In this document: in pieces, positions 51,152 through 60,399 of the stretch
How the letters are laid out: each line of letters starts with the position of its first letter
How positions within the stretch are numbered: position 1 is the first letter of the stretch
NCBI GenBank assembly: GCA_021801795.1
Contig: JAJYXR010000020.1
Coordinates: 1-64,000 of the forward strand
DNA from: Actinomycetes bacterium
Lineage (GTDB): Bacteria; Actinomycetota; Acidimicrobiia; Acidimicrobiales; JAJYXR01
Direction: 5' to 3'
DNA: 64,000 nucleotides
Translations under genes and position numbers: made by a program
Notes under the pieces: generated by a model
Told to the model about the DNA's origin: nothing
Seen by the model: the letters and a program-made list of their open reading frames with translations, nothing else
Databases searched by the model: none

Positions 51152-54100
51152 GGTTCGGAGGCTACGTCATCGGGCTGCTTACGGGGAACCTTCTGGCTGA
51201 CTACCCGGGAGGAATCGCCAGGACGCATGGTCACCCCGTAGAGCGCGTCGGCGGACTCCATGGTGCGCTTCTGATGGCTTACCACTATGAGCTGGGCCTC
51301 GTGCCTGAAGGCATGCAGCAGGTCTAGGAACCTGTGGAGGTTCACGTCGTCGAGAGCCGCCTCCACCTCGTCCATGAGGTAGAAGGGCGAGGGCCTCGAA
51401 CGGAAGACGGCGAAGAGGAATGCGAGTGCAACCAGGGAGCGCTCGCCACCGGAGAGCAGGGAGAGCTTCCGGACGTTCTTGCCGAGCGGCCGTACCTCCA
51501 CCTCGACACCTGTGTTCAGGGGGTCGCCCGGATCGGTTAGGGTGAGGCGGCCGGTACCACCCGGGAAGAGGGTGGCGACGAGGTCGGAGAAGTGCTCGTT
51601 CACATCTGCGAATGCTTCGCTGAACATGCGGGTCACCTCGTCGTCGACGTTTCGGATCACCTCCTGGATCTCCCTGCGGGCGCGACGGACGTCCTCCACC
51701 TGTTCCTGGAGCAGCTGGTGGCGCTCCTCGATGGCCTGTAGCTCCTCCAGGGCAAGCGGGTTCACCGGCCCGAGGGCAGCGAGCTGCGTCTCGATCTCGG
51801 CTGCCCTCGCCTGGGCGCTGACCCCCTCGGGCAGCTCGGGGCGCTCTGCGACGACTGCCTCTTCGGGATCGGCCTTCAGCTCCCGCCAGAGCATGTCCAC
51901 CAGCGCCTCGCGCCTGACTGCATCCTCTGCCAGCGCGAGCTTCGCGCCGGCAAGCTTCTCCCGGGCAGCGCTCTGGAGCCCGTAGAGCTCCTGGCGCTCG
52001 GCGCGCAGGGAATCGAGCTGGCTGGCCTGTGCGCGGACCTCGTCCAGCTGGCGATCCCGGAGCTGGCGGTAGACGAGCGCCATCTCGCCCAGACGCCGTG
52101 CCCGATCCGCGACGAGCTCGCCGAGCCGGTCCACAGCCGCCATCTCGGCTTCCAGCGCCCTACGGTTCTCGGCAGCCTGGTCACGCTCGGCGACGTGACC
52201 GGCCAGCCTGCGCTCCACGTCGAGCAGCCGTTCGGATAGCACCCTGCGCCGCTCGCCCAGTGCCGCGGCACGCACCTCGTAGTCACGGCGCATGGCGAGC
52301 GAGCGCTCCCTCAGCAGCATCAGATGCCTCTCGCTCTCGGCCGCTGCCAGGATCCCCTCCCGAGCCTGGGCCGCCTCTCGTTCGAGCACGGCCAGCGCCT
52401 CACGGTGGGAGGCCAGCGCGGCCTCGGCCTGCTCGAGGCCTAGTGCGGTCTCCTCGCGCCGCCTCATCAGGGCGGACATCTCGCGCTCGAGTGACTCGGA
52501 CTCGGATGCCAGACGGGCACTCAGCGCCTCGATCTGCCTCCTGCGACTGCCGGCCTCGTCGAGAAGCCGGGACTTCGCAACCAGATCGGCCCGAGCTGCC
52601 GACTCCCGGCTGCGAACCAGCTCCAGCTCTCCGGCAGCCTCCAGGGCGAGGGTGGCCGCTGCATCGGCCTGGCGGCGAGCCTCTTCCACCGAGTGGCGGC
52701 TGACGGTGCCCTCGGCACCGTGCAACCGCCATCCGGAGGTCGCGAAACGGTCACCTTCTGGGGTGACCACGACCAGATCGGGCCTAGAGGCCGCCACGTC
52801 TACTGCCATCTCCCAGCCCCCGCTCACCAGCACCGCGGGAGCGAGGATCCGATCCAGTACGGCATCGAGGCTGGGCGTGAGTGAGCGCACATGGGGGCGC
52901 AGCGCTTCGGCACCTGGCGGGAGCGAAGCTGGGGCTGCCAGGGGCCAGGAGGACAGGGCCGCCAGTGCCAGCACGGCACCAGGCGCCTGCTGGGTCCTCA
53001 GGTGCGCGAGGGCTTGGCGAGCCTGGCGGGTTCCGTCCACCACCACCGCACCGAGGGCGGCGCCGACTGCCGCCTCGAAGGCCGCTGCCCAGCCCTCGTC
53101 GACTTCGACGAGGTCGGCGAGGGTGCCGACGACGCCCTCTATGCCAGAGAGGACCTCCGCTCCGGCGGCCCCACGAGCCTCCGCAGCCGCCCGCGCTAGG
53201 GCCTCCGCGCGCGCCTCCAGGCGGTTCCTGTCCCTCTCGGCGAGCCGCAGGCGACCCTCGGCCTCGGCCAGCTGTGCCTCCAGGGTCTCGGCCAGGGAGC
53301 TCGCCTCCTCGAGCATTTCGGCGTTCGTAGCCTCCCCGGCGTCCAGCTCGGCCAGCTCCTCGGCCAGCTCCTCGGCGTCGGTGCCGATCAGCTCACGGCG
53401 CTCTGACAGGGTGGCGATGCTCTCGCCGACCTGGGCAAGCGAGTCGCGCTGGGCGTCCAGGGCTCGGGAGAGCGGATCCATCTGGGCTCGTGAAGCGGCA
53501 TGTCTGGCTGCCACCTCCCTCAGGCGCTCGAGGTCGGCGGTGAGCTGCTCGTGCTGAGAGCGAGCGACCTCGACAGCTCGCTCGGCCTGCTCGAGTGCCT
53601 GGTGGTCGGCGGCGAGAGCCGACTCCTCCTCGGCGCTCCCTGTCAGCTCCTCGGCGATACGGGCTGCTTCGGACTCGAGGCTCGAGACCACGTCTGCGTC
53701 CACAGCCGCCTCGAGCGCGCGGCTGACCGATCTGCGCCTCTCCCGCAGAGCGCCGGCCAGGCCACGGCAGCGTTCGGTGAGTCCCTCCACCCTGTTCAGG
53801 GACGCCTGGACATCCTCCTCGCGCCGGGCAGACAGGCTGATGGTGAGCCCGTCTATCTCACGATCCAGCCTCTCGATCTCCTGGCCTAGACGCTCGTCCT
53901 CGGCCACCAGGGCCACGCGCAGTGCCTCTGACTCGCCTGCACGCTGGTCTATCCCGGCTATATCCCTGCCCATCAGGTAAAGCCGGAGTCCGTGCAGCTC
54001 CTCGGAGAGCGACGAATGGGAGCGGGCCGCGGCGGCCTGGCGCTCCAGCGGCCTCAGCTGGCGACGGACCTCCCGGACGAGATCGCCTAGGCGGTCCAGG

Positions 54101-54660
54101 TTCTCCTCCGTCGCCGCGAGGCGTCGCTCTGCACGTTCCCGGCGCCGCCTGTGCTTCAGGACCCCCGCGGCATCCTCGATCACCGCCCTACGGTCTTCGG
54201 GGCGTGCGTTCAGCACCTGCTCGAGCTGGCCCTGGCCGACGATCACGTGCTGCTGGCGCCCGACACCGGAGTCGGAGAGCAGCTCCTGCACGTCGAGCAG
54301 CCGGCAGGACTCGCCGTTTATCGCGTACTCGCTGTCCCCGGAGCGAAAGAGCGTCCTCGTGATGGTGATCTCGGCCAGCCCTCCGGGCAGCTTTCCCGAG
54401 CGGTTGTCTATGGTGAGCGACACCTCTGCCCTGCCGAGCGCAGGCCGGCTGGCAGAGCCGGCGAAGATGACGTCCTCCATCTTCGACCCCCGCACCGTTC
54501 TCGGTCCCTGCGCACCCAGCACCCAGGCGACCGCGTCCACCACGTTCGACTTGCCCGATCCGTTGGGGCCCACGACCACCGTCACGCCAGGCTCGAAGAC
54601 CAACGACGCGGGCTCGGCAAACGACTTGAAACCCTTCAGGGTGAGCGACTTCAGATACAC
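51148..54660 (-). CDS. smc: Chromosome segregation ATPase SMC
   Basis: A 1170-residue SMC. MYLKSLTLKGFKSFAEPASL and VVVGPNGSGKSNVVDAVAWV form the N-terminal ATPase half. Two long coiled coils flank a hinge (~500-640: LSGIEGVVGTLADLVEVDEG). The C-terminal half has LSLLSGGERSLVALAFLFAV (signature) and FYLMDEVEAALDDVNLHRFL (Walker B). It would compact and segregate chromosomes with ScpA/ScpB. It is 69 bases downstream of mutM and overlaps ftsY. Confidence 0.97.
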   Translation of the reverse strand: MYLKSLTLKGFKSFAEPASLVFEPGVTVVVGPNGSGKSNVVDAVAWVLGAQGPRTVRGSKMEDVIFAGSASRPALGRAEVSLTIDNRSGKLPGGLAEITITRTLFRSGDSEYAINGESCRLLDVQELLSDSGVGRQQHVIVGQGQLEQVLNARPEDRRAVIEDAAGVLKHRRRRERAERRLAATEENLDRLGDLVREVRRQLRPLERQAAAARSHSSLSEELHGLRLYLMGRDIAGIDQRAGESEALRVALVAEDERLGQEIERLDREIDGLTISLSARREEDVQASLNRVEGLTERCRGLAGALRERRRSVSRALEAAVDADVVSSLESEAARIAEELTGSAEEESALAADHQALEQAERAVEVARSQHEQLTADLERLREVAARHAASRAQMDPLSRALDAQRDSLAQVGESIATLSERRELIGTDAEELAEELAELDAGEATNAEMLEEASSLAETLEAQLAEAEGRLRLAERDRNRLEARAEALARAAAEARGAAGAEVLSGIEGVVGTLADLVEVDEGWAAAFEAAVGAALGAVVVDGTRQARQALAHLRTQQAPGAVLALAALSSWPLAAPASLPPGAEALRPHVRSLTPSLDAVLDRILAPAVLVSGGWEMAVDVAASRPDLVVVTPEGDRFATSGWRLHGAEGTVSRHSVEEARRQADAAATLALEAAGELELVRSRESAARADLVAKSRLLDEAGSRRRQIEALSARLASESESLEREMSALMRRREETALGLEQAEAALASHREALAVLEREAAQAREGILAAAESERHLMLLRERSLAMRRDYEVRAAALGERRRVLSERLLDVERRLAGHVAERDQAAENRRALEAEMAAVDRLGELVADRARRLGEMALVYRQLRDRQLDEVRAQASQLDSLRAERQELYGLQSAAREKLAGAKLALAEDAVRREALVDMLWRELKADPEEAVVAERPELPEGVSAQARAAEIETQLAALGPVNPLALEELQAIEERHQLLQEQVEDVRRARREIQEVIRNVDDEVTRMFSEAFADVNEHFSDLVATLFPGGTGRLTLTDPGDPLNTGVEVEVRPLGKNVRKLSLLSGGERSLVALAFLFAVFRSRPSPFYLMDEVEAALDDVNLHRFLDLLHAFRHEAQLIVVSHQKRTMESADALYGVTMRPGDSSRVVSQKVPRKQPDDVASEP

Positions 54661-54729
54661 CGGGCGCCACCATACCGGCCGGCTGAGCGCGCATGGCCCA
54701 TCTGGTGCCCTACCTGGAGGTAATGCACT

Positions 54730-55569
54730 TCAGACCTGGCAACGTGCGCAGTAGAAGGTCGAGCGACCGCTCACCTTCTCGCGTACCACCGGGGCGTGGC
54801 AGCGCCTGCAGGCCTGCCCCTCCCGGCCGTAGACCTGGTGCTGGCCCTGGTAATCCCCTATCTCGCCGAAGATGTCCCGGTACTGCTCGTCGGCCAGGGA
54901 GGACCCCCGGTGCTTCACCGCCTCGGAGAGAGTCTCCACCATCGACCTGTACAGCCGCCGGATCTCCTGGGAAGACAGGGTCGTGGACAGCCGGTCGTAC
55001 CTGAGACCCGCTGCGAAGAGGATCTCGTCGGAGTAGATGTTTCCGATGCCGGCCACGAAGGACTGGTCCATGAGCAGCGCCTTCAGCGCTACGGGACGCT
55101 TCACCAGCAGCTCGCCGAAGCTGGTCCAGCTCATCACGTCCTCGAGTGGGTCGAAACCCAGCTTGGCGAACTCGGGAAACCTGTCTGGGATCTCTGCGAC
55201 CGGGGTCGCGAACACCTCGCCGAAGGTTCGCGGGTCGACGAACCGGAGCTCACCGCCCTGGGTGAAGACGAAGACCAGGTGGGTGTGGTCCGGTAGTGGC
55301 TCCTTCTGACTCTTCGCCCGGAGCAGCTGGCCGCTCATGCCGAGATGGACCACCAGGAGGACGTCTCCCTCCAGATCCATCAGCAGGTACTTGCCGGACC
55401 TCCTGACCCCGTTCACCCGCTTCGACTCCACCAAGGACTTAAGGGCTGCCGGCTTCGGGTGACGCCTTATGGAGCGAGACCCCTTTACCTCGACCGACTT
55501 TATCCTCCGACCCACGATGTCCTTCTCGAGGTCTCGCCGGATGGTCTCTACTTCGGGCAGCTCAGGCAC
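54730..55569 (-). CDS. mutM: Formamidopyrimidine-DNA glycosylase
   Basis: A 279-residue Fpg/MutM that removes 8-oxoguanine and cuts the strand. MPELPEVETIRRDLEKDIVG gives the catalytic Pro and Glu. HLGMSGQLL, the H2TH region (FVAGIGNIYSDEILFAAGLR) and the C-terminal zinc finger (CRRCHAPVVREKVSGRSTFY, ending CARC) are all present. It overlaps the rnc end by 8 bases. Confidence 0.97.
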   Translation of the reverse strand: MPELPEVETIRRDLEKDIVGRRIKSVEVKGSRSIRRHPKPAALKSLVESKRVNGVRRSGKYLLMDLEGDVLLVVHLGMSGQLLRAKSQKEPLPDHTHLVFVFTQGGELRFVDPRTFGEVFATPVAEIPDRFPEFAKLGFDPLEDVMSWTSFGELLVKRPVALKALLMDQSFVAGIGNIYSDEILFAAGLRYDRLSTTLSSQEIRRLYRSMVETLSEAVKHRGSSLADEQYRDIFGEIGDYQGQHQVYGREGQACRRCHAPVVREKVSGRSTFYCARCQV

Positions 55570-56320
55570 CGCCTATCGCCTCCCTCGCGGCTGCCTGCTC
55601 GGCATCCTTCTTGGAACGACCCATACCCCTGCCCAGCACCCTTCCCCCTACGCTCACCTCGGCTAAGAACTCCCTGGCATGATCGGGCCCCCGAGCGCTG
55701 ACGCTGTAGACCGGCAGGCCGAGTCCATCGCGGGTGGTGGATTCCTGGAGAAGCGACTTGAAGTCGCCCGAGCCGGGGACTGCCGCCGCCACCGAGATTC
55801 CCTCGCCCAACAGGCCGAGCACGAAATCTCTAGCTGCCTCCCAGCCAGAGTCGAGGTAGACAGCACCGATTACCGCTTCGAGGGTGTCGGCCAGGATGGA
55901 GGGCTTATCCCGCCCACCGGATGCGGCCTCGCCACGCCCGAGCAGCAGCGCCTCGCCTAGGTGCAGGTCGGTCGCGACCCGAGCGAGTGCGGTGGTGCTC
56001 ACCACTGCGGCCCTGACCTTCGCGAGCTGGCCCTCGGGCATGTCCGGGTAGGTGCGGTAGCAGTGGTCGGCCACCGCGAGGCCGAGAACCGCGTCGCCGA
56101 GGAACTCCAGGCGCTCGTTCGAATCGCTGCCGGCGCTCTCCGCGCTCCAGGAGCTGTGGGAGAGTGCCAGTGCGAGCAGCTCGGGCGCGTCGAACCTGAC
56201 GCCGAGACCGGCGGCGACGGCCTGGAGCCGCTCCCCGAGGACGCCCGCTGCGCTCGTGCCCGCACCCGGTGGCGTCTCAGCTGGCCCCGAGCTTGGCGAC
56301 CACGTAGTCGACGGCGTCAC
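55562..56320 (-). CDS. rnc: Ribonuclease III
   Basis: A 252-residue RNase III for rRNA and mRNA double-strand cleavage. The nuclease signature is ERLEFLGDAVLGLAVADHCY; the second acidic site is DTLEAVIGAVYLDSGWEAAR. The C-terminal dsRBD spans DFKSLLQESTTRDGLGLPVY to KKDAEQAAAREAIGGA. It starts at GTG 56320, inside the acpP coding end (44-base overlap). I see no later in-frame ATG, GTG or TTG before the conserved domain. Confidence 0.95.
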   Translation of the reverse strand: MTPSTTWSPSSGPAETPPGAGTSAAGVLGERLQAVAAGLGVRFDAPELLALALSHSSWSAESAGSDSNERLEFLGDAVLGLAVADHCYRTYPDMPEGQLAKVRAAVVSTTALARVATDLHLGEALLLGRGEAASGGRDKPSILADTLEAVIGAVYLDSGWEAARDFVLGLLGEGISVAAAVPGSGDFKSLLQESTTRDGLGLPVYSVSARGPDHAREFLAEVSVGGRVLGRGMGRSKKDAEQAAAREAIGGA

Positions 56321-56540
56321 GCACCGTCCGCAGATCCTCGAGGTCCTCGTCGTCGATCCGGAACCCCACCGAGCGCTCGGAGAGCTCCTCCTCGAGTGCC
56401 TCCACCAGCTCGATCAGCGCCAGCGAGTCCGCGTCGAGATCCTCCGCGAAGGAAGAGGACTCGGTCACCGCGGAGGGCTCTATCTCCAGGATGTCGGCCA
56501 GCTGGTCGCGCACCAGCTCGAACACCTGGCGGCGATCCAT
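56277..56540 (-). CDS. acpP: Acyl carrier protein
   Basis: An 87-residue ACP. MDRRQVFELVRDQLADILEI, then FAEDLDADSLALIELVEALE with the phosphopantetheine Ser39 in DADSL, then RIDDEDLEDLRTVRDAVDYV. The start at 56540 is chosen because AGAAGGG lies just upstream; ATG 56573 would add 11 residues. It carries acyl chains for fatty-acid and phospholipid synthesis, alongside plsX. Confidence 0.95.
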   Translation of the reverse strand: MDRRQVFELVRDQLADILEIEPSAVTESSSFAEDLDADSLALIELVEALEEELSERSVGFRIDDEDLEDLRTVRDAVDYVVAKLGAS

Positions 56541-56608
56541 CGGTCCCTTCTCTACATGCGTCTCAGCAGGCACGGCATCTCCACTTGCTCGAGTCGGCGA
56601 GGTGAATG

Positions 56609-57595
56609 CTAGCCGGTCCCGGCCAGGAGCGCAGCCCCCAGGCTCGGCACCAGGCCGTTCAGCGCCAGGTCGTGGGCAACCTTTATGGCAGATGCCACGG
56701 CCCGCCTCGATGACGACCCGTGGCTTATCACGCAGACCCCGTCGATCCCGAGCAGCATCGCTCCCCCGGTGCCTTCGGGATCCAGCTCGGCTGCGATGGG
56801 TGCCAGCTTCGGCAGGAGCACCTCGGATGCCGCCTTGGCTGCGTCATCGGAGGCGAGCACGCCGAGCAGGGTGTCCATGAAGAACCGGAGCGATCCCTCC
56901 AGGCACTTCAGCGCGACGTTCCCGGTGAAGCCATCGGTGACCACCACGTCCGCCGCGCCACGCAGCAGGTCACGGCCCTCGACGTTGCCCACGAAGCGGA
57001 TCGAGGCATCGGCGGAGAGAAGCTGGTGCACCTCGCGCACCAGCGGGGTGCCCTTCGACTTCTCCTCCCCTATGGACAGCAGGGCGACAGAGGGCTCCGC
57101 CACGCCGTAGCGGCAGCGGGAGTAGGCAGCGCCCATGCGGGCGAACTGGGACAGCATCAGAGCGCTGCACTCCGCGTTCGCACCGGAGTCCAGCAGGACC
57201 GTGGGCGTAGAGCCGAGGTCAGGGATAGGGGTGGCGATGGCCGGCCGCGAGATCCCCTTCATCCGACCGATCCTGAGCAGCGCGCTGGCCATGGCGGCCC
57301 CGGTGTTCCCCGCGCTCACCATAGCGAGCGCCTTGGAGTCCCGGACGGCCTCCGCCGCTCGCACCAGCGACGAGTCCTTCTTCGTCCGCACACCCTGGCC
57401 TGGATCGTCGTCCATCCCGATCACCTCGGAAGCGGCCAGGACCGGGATGTGACCGGTGTCGCCGATGCGTTCTGGATCCCCGACGAGGAGGACCTCGATA
57501 CCGTCTTCCTCCCGTGCCTGGAGCGCTCCGGCGACGATCTCCTCAGGGGCGCGGTCGCCGCCCATGGCGTCGACCGCGACGGGCAGGGAGGCCAC
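56609..57595 (-). CDS. plsX: Phosphate acyltransferase PlsX
   Basis: A 328-residue enzyme that converts acyl-ACP to acyl-phosphate for phospholipid synthesis. PVAVDAMGGDRAPEEIVAGA is the hallmark start. MVSAGNTGAAMASALLRIGR, ALLSIGEEKSKGTPLVREVH and VVTDGFTGNVALKCLEGSLR follow. The start is GTG 57595, which shares one base with the rpmF stop (TAGTG). An upstream ATG at 57685 would lie within rpmF and is rejected. Confidence 0.95.
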   Translation of the reverse strand: MASLPVAVDAMGGDRAPEEIVAGALQAREEDGIEVLLVGDPERIGDTGHIPVLAASEVIGMDDDPGQGVRTKKDSSLVRAAEAVRDSKALAMVSAGNTGAAMASALLRIGRMKGISRPAIATPIPDLGSTPTVLLDSGANAECSALMLSQFARMGAAYSRCRYGVAEPSVALLSIGEEKSKGTPLVREVHQLLSADASIRFVGNVEGRDLLRGAADVVVTDGFTGNVALKCLEGSLRFFMDTLLGVLASDDAAKAASEVLLPKLAPIAAELDPEGTGGAMLLGIDGVCVISHGSSSRRAVASAIKVAHDLALNGLVPSLGAALLAGTG

Positions 57596-57774
57596 TAGTC
57601 GACTTCTATCGCCTGGCGACCCTTGTACCAGCCACAGGCGGGGCACACCACGTGGGGGAGCTTCGCCTTCTGGCAGTGAGGACACACGCTCATCGCCGGT
57701 GGCCTAAGCACCCAGTTAGCCGCGCGGCGGCTCCGGCTCTTCGCCTTCGACGTCTTCTTCTTCGGAACTGCCAT
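57595..57774 (-). CDS. rpmF: 50S ribosomal protein L32
   Basis: A 59-residue L32. MAVPKKKTSKAKSRSRRAAN is the canonical start; the zinc ribbon is CPHC…CPAC followed by GWYKGRQAIEVD. The start lies inside the 3' end of the DUF177 gene (59-base overlap), and the TAG overlaps the plsX GTG by one base. The DUF177-rpmF-plsX order is widely conserved. Confidence 0.95.
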   Translation of the reverse strand: MAVPKKKTSKAKSRSRRAANWVLRPPAMSVCPHCQKAKLPHVVCPACGWYKGRQAIEVD

Positions 57775-58483
57775 GGTCGATCACCTCTGTCTCAGGGCCG
57801 ACATACGATAGCCCTTCTTCAGACCCCAGCGCGTCGAGGGCTGCCCATCGGGGGTCACGAGGGGGCCTGCACCTGCAGAGTGGATCGTCTCCCGAAGCCT
57901 CCCGGGCTGCCGACGCGTTCAGGTCCGCGCCACACTCCGGGCATATCCCGAGGCAGTCCTCCCTGCACAGCGGGGCGAGGGGCAGCGCCAGCAGCACCGC
58001 GTCGTGCGCCATAGGCTCCAGGTCGAGCGCCTCGCCGTGTACCTCGTAGGAGTCGTCGGAGCCCGACCCGCCACGAGACGCACGAGGCTGTCTCGCACCC
58101 GGAGCGCCACCGGTGGGCTGGCAGTCGAGATAAAGCTCCCGCACCTCCACCTCCAGCTCACCACCCGCGGGCGCCAGGCACCTCCGGCACTCTCCCGACC
58201 AGGGGGCCTTCACGCTCCCGGCCACCGTGAAGCCCCCCATCACCGAGGTGACCACCACCTCCACGGACACCTCCGAGCCCTCTGGGACCTGACTGCCCAC
58301 CCCCACCAGGTCATCTATCTCGCCCGATCGCCTCTCGGTGGTGCTCGCACCAAGTAGCCTCCGTAGTCTCGCCGTGTGGACGAGGAACGGACTCGAGACG
58401 TGCCTGTGCCCTGCCTCATCAGGTCTGGTCGCCACCTGCCCTTGGCGGCGGGCAACGCTGCGGGGGTCGTCGTGGACACTCAC
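57716..58483 (-). CDS. yceD: DUF177 (YceD) family protein
   Basis: A YceD/DUF177 protein of about 255 residues. Its core is FLVHTARLRRLLGASTTERR, then VSVEVVVTSVMGGFTVAGSV and WSGECRRCLAPAGGELEVEV, ending with CREDCLGICPECGADLNASA (CxxxC…CxxC metal-like motif). The family is tied to rpmF and rRNA/ribosome assembly in bacteria and plastids. The start is uncertain: GTG 58483 (weak RBS AGAGAT) or ATG 58552. A Ser/Gly insertion lies near ARQPRASRGGSGSDD. The 3' end overlaps rpmF by 59 bases. Confidence 0.88.
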   Translation of the reverse strand: MSVHDDPRSVARRQGQVATRPDEAGHRHVSSPFLVHTARLRRLLGASTTERRSGEIDDLVGVGSQVPEGSEVSVEVVVTSVMGGFTVAGSVKAPWSGECRRCLAPAGGELEVEVRELYLDCQPTGGAPGARQPRASRGGSGSDDSYEVHGEALDLEPMAHDAVLLALPLAPLCREDCLGICPECGADLNASAAREASGDDPLCRCRPPRDPRWAALDALGSEEGLSYVGPETEVIDHGSSEEEDVEGEEPEPPRG

Positions 58484-58588
58484 GATCTCTGCACTGGGTG
58501 CTCGATGCTTCACCGGACCACCACCTGACCATGTTAGATGCTCCGCGGCCATCCTGGCATCGTCACTGGAACGCTATACGATCACCCC

Positions 58589-60352
58589 TCATCTGATCAC
58601 CGACATCGCCTCTGGAGGAAGCCCGTAGATGGCCAGTGCGACACCAGTAGCCTTCTCCAGGTCCTGGGTCTCGAAGGCTTCAGTGAGAGCCGCTCGGTGT
58701 GGCTTCGAGATGGCCTCCAGCCTCGGCACGCAGATCCGCCGCATGTACTGCGCCTGGAAGCGAAGGGTGCCACCACGCATCTTCACGGCATAGGTGCGCA
58801 CGAACAGGTCAGCAACCCTGGAGAGCAACAGCCCTCCGAGCACATCGAGGGGCCATAGATCCGAGGTGACGTAGTAGAGGTTATGGTGCGGATAGCAGAT
58901 ACCCTCCTCGTAGACGGGTGCCATCGCCATCTTCATGTCCGGAAACAGCAGCTTCGGCCGCGATGTCAGGGCATGGTCGACTCGGTCAATCGTTCGATAC
59001 CAGTCCCGTGGACGGCGCTCCGCGATGTGACGCCGACGCAGCCGGGACTCCTGAGCCTCGAAATAGCGTCTGAGCCGTGGATACCGGTCGAGATCTACGA
59101 GTCCCCTGCTGGGTTCGTTGTCCCAGGGATCGACCAGAAAGTGCCCGGACCATTCGAAATAACAAGTCTTCGTGTCGCGCACCATCGCAAGCGGCAGTAA
59201 CCGCTCGGCTTCGACGAGGTCTGCGTCGCTTGTGACAAACACGTCGTCGGCACCTGTAGCCACCCCTATTCCGACTCGGGTCCCGGTGTCCGGATCCTCC
59301 AACCGTGGGAACCGACGCTCGAGATCGGCGATCAACGCCAGACGGTCCGGACTGCCTGCTGGCCACGCTTCTGGACCCGTGTGCCAACGGGGCAGCTCTG
59401 CCACCTCGAAGGCTCGGGTGTGCTTGGCTCGATGCCTGCGTCCTGTTGCCCAGCGAACTAGCTGGCCTGCTTCCTCGGGACCGGACTCCGACGTCGTGTC
59501 CGCCATGACGACCGGTCCCTGCTCAGCTCTACGGATGACGCTGATCGCCGGATAGGCGCTCACCGTATCCTCGAAGGCATCCACGTCGTGCATGACCACT
59601 GTCACGTCTAGCGAGAAATGATCTCCGATGAATGAGCGGAGTGCACGGCCATAGGCATTGTGCATCCACCGGTCGGCACAGATGAAAGCCAGCGTGCCCC
59701 CCTGGCTCAGCGCCCGCAGGCCCACCTCGAAAAACCCAACGAACAGGTCTGCCCGGCCGCTCATCGTAGGACACGCGCGTCGGTACGCGGCACTCCGGGA
59801 TGCTGGCACCTCTTCGAGCCGCACGTACGGTGGATTGCCGAGGACGAAGTCAGCCGTGCCGTTCAGATCCTCTCCAAGGAGGAAATCGTCGGCACGTACC
59901 CAGCCGTCGCTCAGGCGGTGTGCCACGCCCTCCTCCCAGCCCTCCGCGATCAGAGTCGCCGCAGTAGCGCGGCGAGCCATATCTACATTCTCGGCCAGCA
60001 GGTCAACAGCGTAAATCGCCCCGGCAGCATCCTCTATCGGTCGCCCGTGGATCCGGCATGAGTGAGCTAGCCGAGCCGCCATGGGTGCGAGAAAGGCTCC
60101 AGTCCCACATGCCGGCTCGATCGCCAGCATTTTGGCCAGATCTAGGTCGGCTCTGTAGCCGGCCAGGTCGAGGATCAGCTCCACTACCCAGCGGCGGGTG
60201 AACACCTCACCGTAGCTGATGCTCCCATCGTCCGGAATCGTAGGTCGCGTCGGTGGCCAGGTGGCCGGAATCATAGACGGCTGGTCAACCAGGAGCGGCA
60301 CGGGGCTGATCGTAGGGCAAGGGTGTAACTCCTTGGGGGATGGCGAAGGCAC
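58589..60352 (-). CDS. Orphan N6-adenine DNA methyltransferase (Eco57I/TaqI-like)
   Basis: A 587-residue putative class-gamma adenine MTase. The SAM motif I is IEPACGTGAFLAP (~78-90), motif IV is ADFVLGNPPYVRLE (NPPY ~173-176), and SYGEVFTRRWVVELILDLAG is the N-terminal signature. The C-terminal ~300 residues (for example VGIGVATGADDVFVTSDADL, MRGGTLRFQAQYMRRICVPR) resemble the target-recognition part of Eco57I/PglX-type enzymes. No endonuclease gene is adjacent, so it is an orphan or solitary defence/epigenetic MTase. It sits between sepIVA and DUF177, breaking a conserved order. The exact start is uncertain (ATG 60274 possible). Confidence 0.9.
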   Translation of the reverse strand: MPSPSPKELHPCPTISPVPLLVDQPSMIPATWPPTRPTIPDDGSISYGEVFTRRWVVELILDLAGYRADLDLAKMLAIEPACGTGAFLAPMAARLAHSCRIHGRPIEDAAGAIYAVDLLAENVDMARRATAATLIAEGWEEGVAHRLSDGWVRADDFLLGEDLNGTADFVLGNPPYVRLEEVPASRSAAYRRACPTMSGRADLFVGFFEVGLRALSQGGTLAFICADRWMHNAYGRALRSFIGDHFSLDVTVVMHDVDAFEDTVSAYPAISVIRRAEQGPVVMADTTSESGPEEAGQLVRWATGRRHRAKHTRAFEVAELPRWHTGPEAWPAGSPDRLALIADLERRFPRLEDPDTGTRVGIGVATGADDVFVTSDADLVEAERLLPLAMVRDTKTCYFEWSGHFLVDPWDNEPSRGLVDLDRYPRLRRYFEAQESRLRRRHIAERRPRDWYRTIDRVDHALTSRPKLLFPDMKMAMAPVYEEGICYPHHNLYYVTSDLWPLDVLGGLLLSRVADLFVRTYAVKMRGGTLRFQAQYMRRICVPRLEAISKPHRAALTEAFETQDLEKATGVALAIYGLPPEAMSVIR

Positions 60353-60399
60353 CAGAGCGGACCCGCCCCGGTAGCTCGGCTGACGCGGAGCGGCCGACG

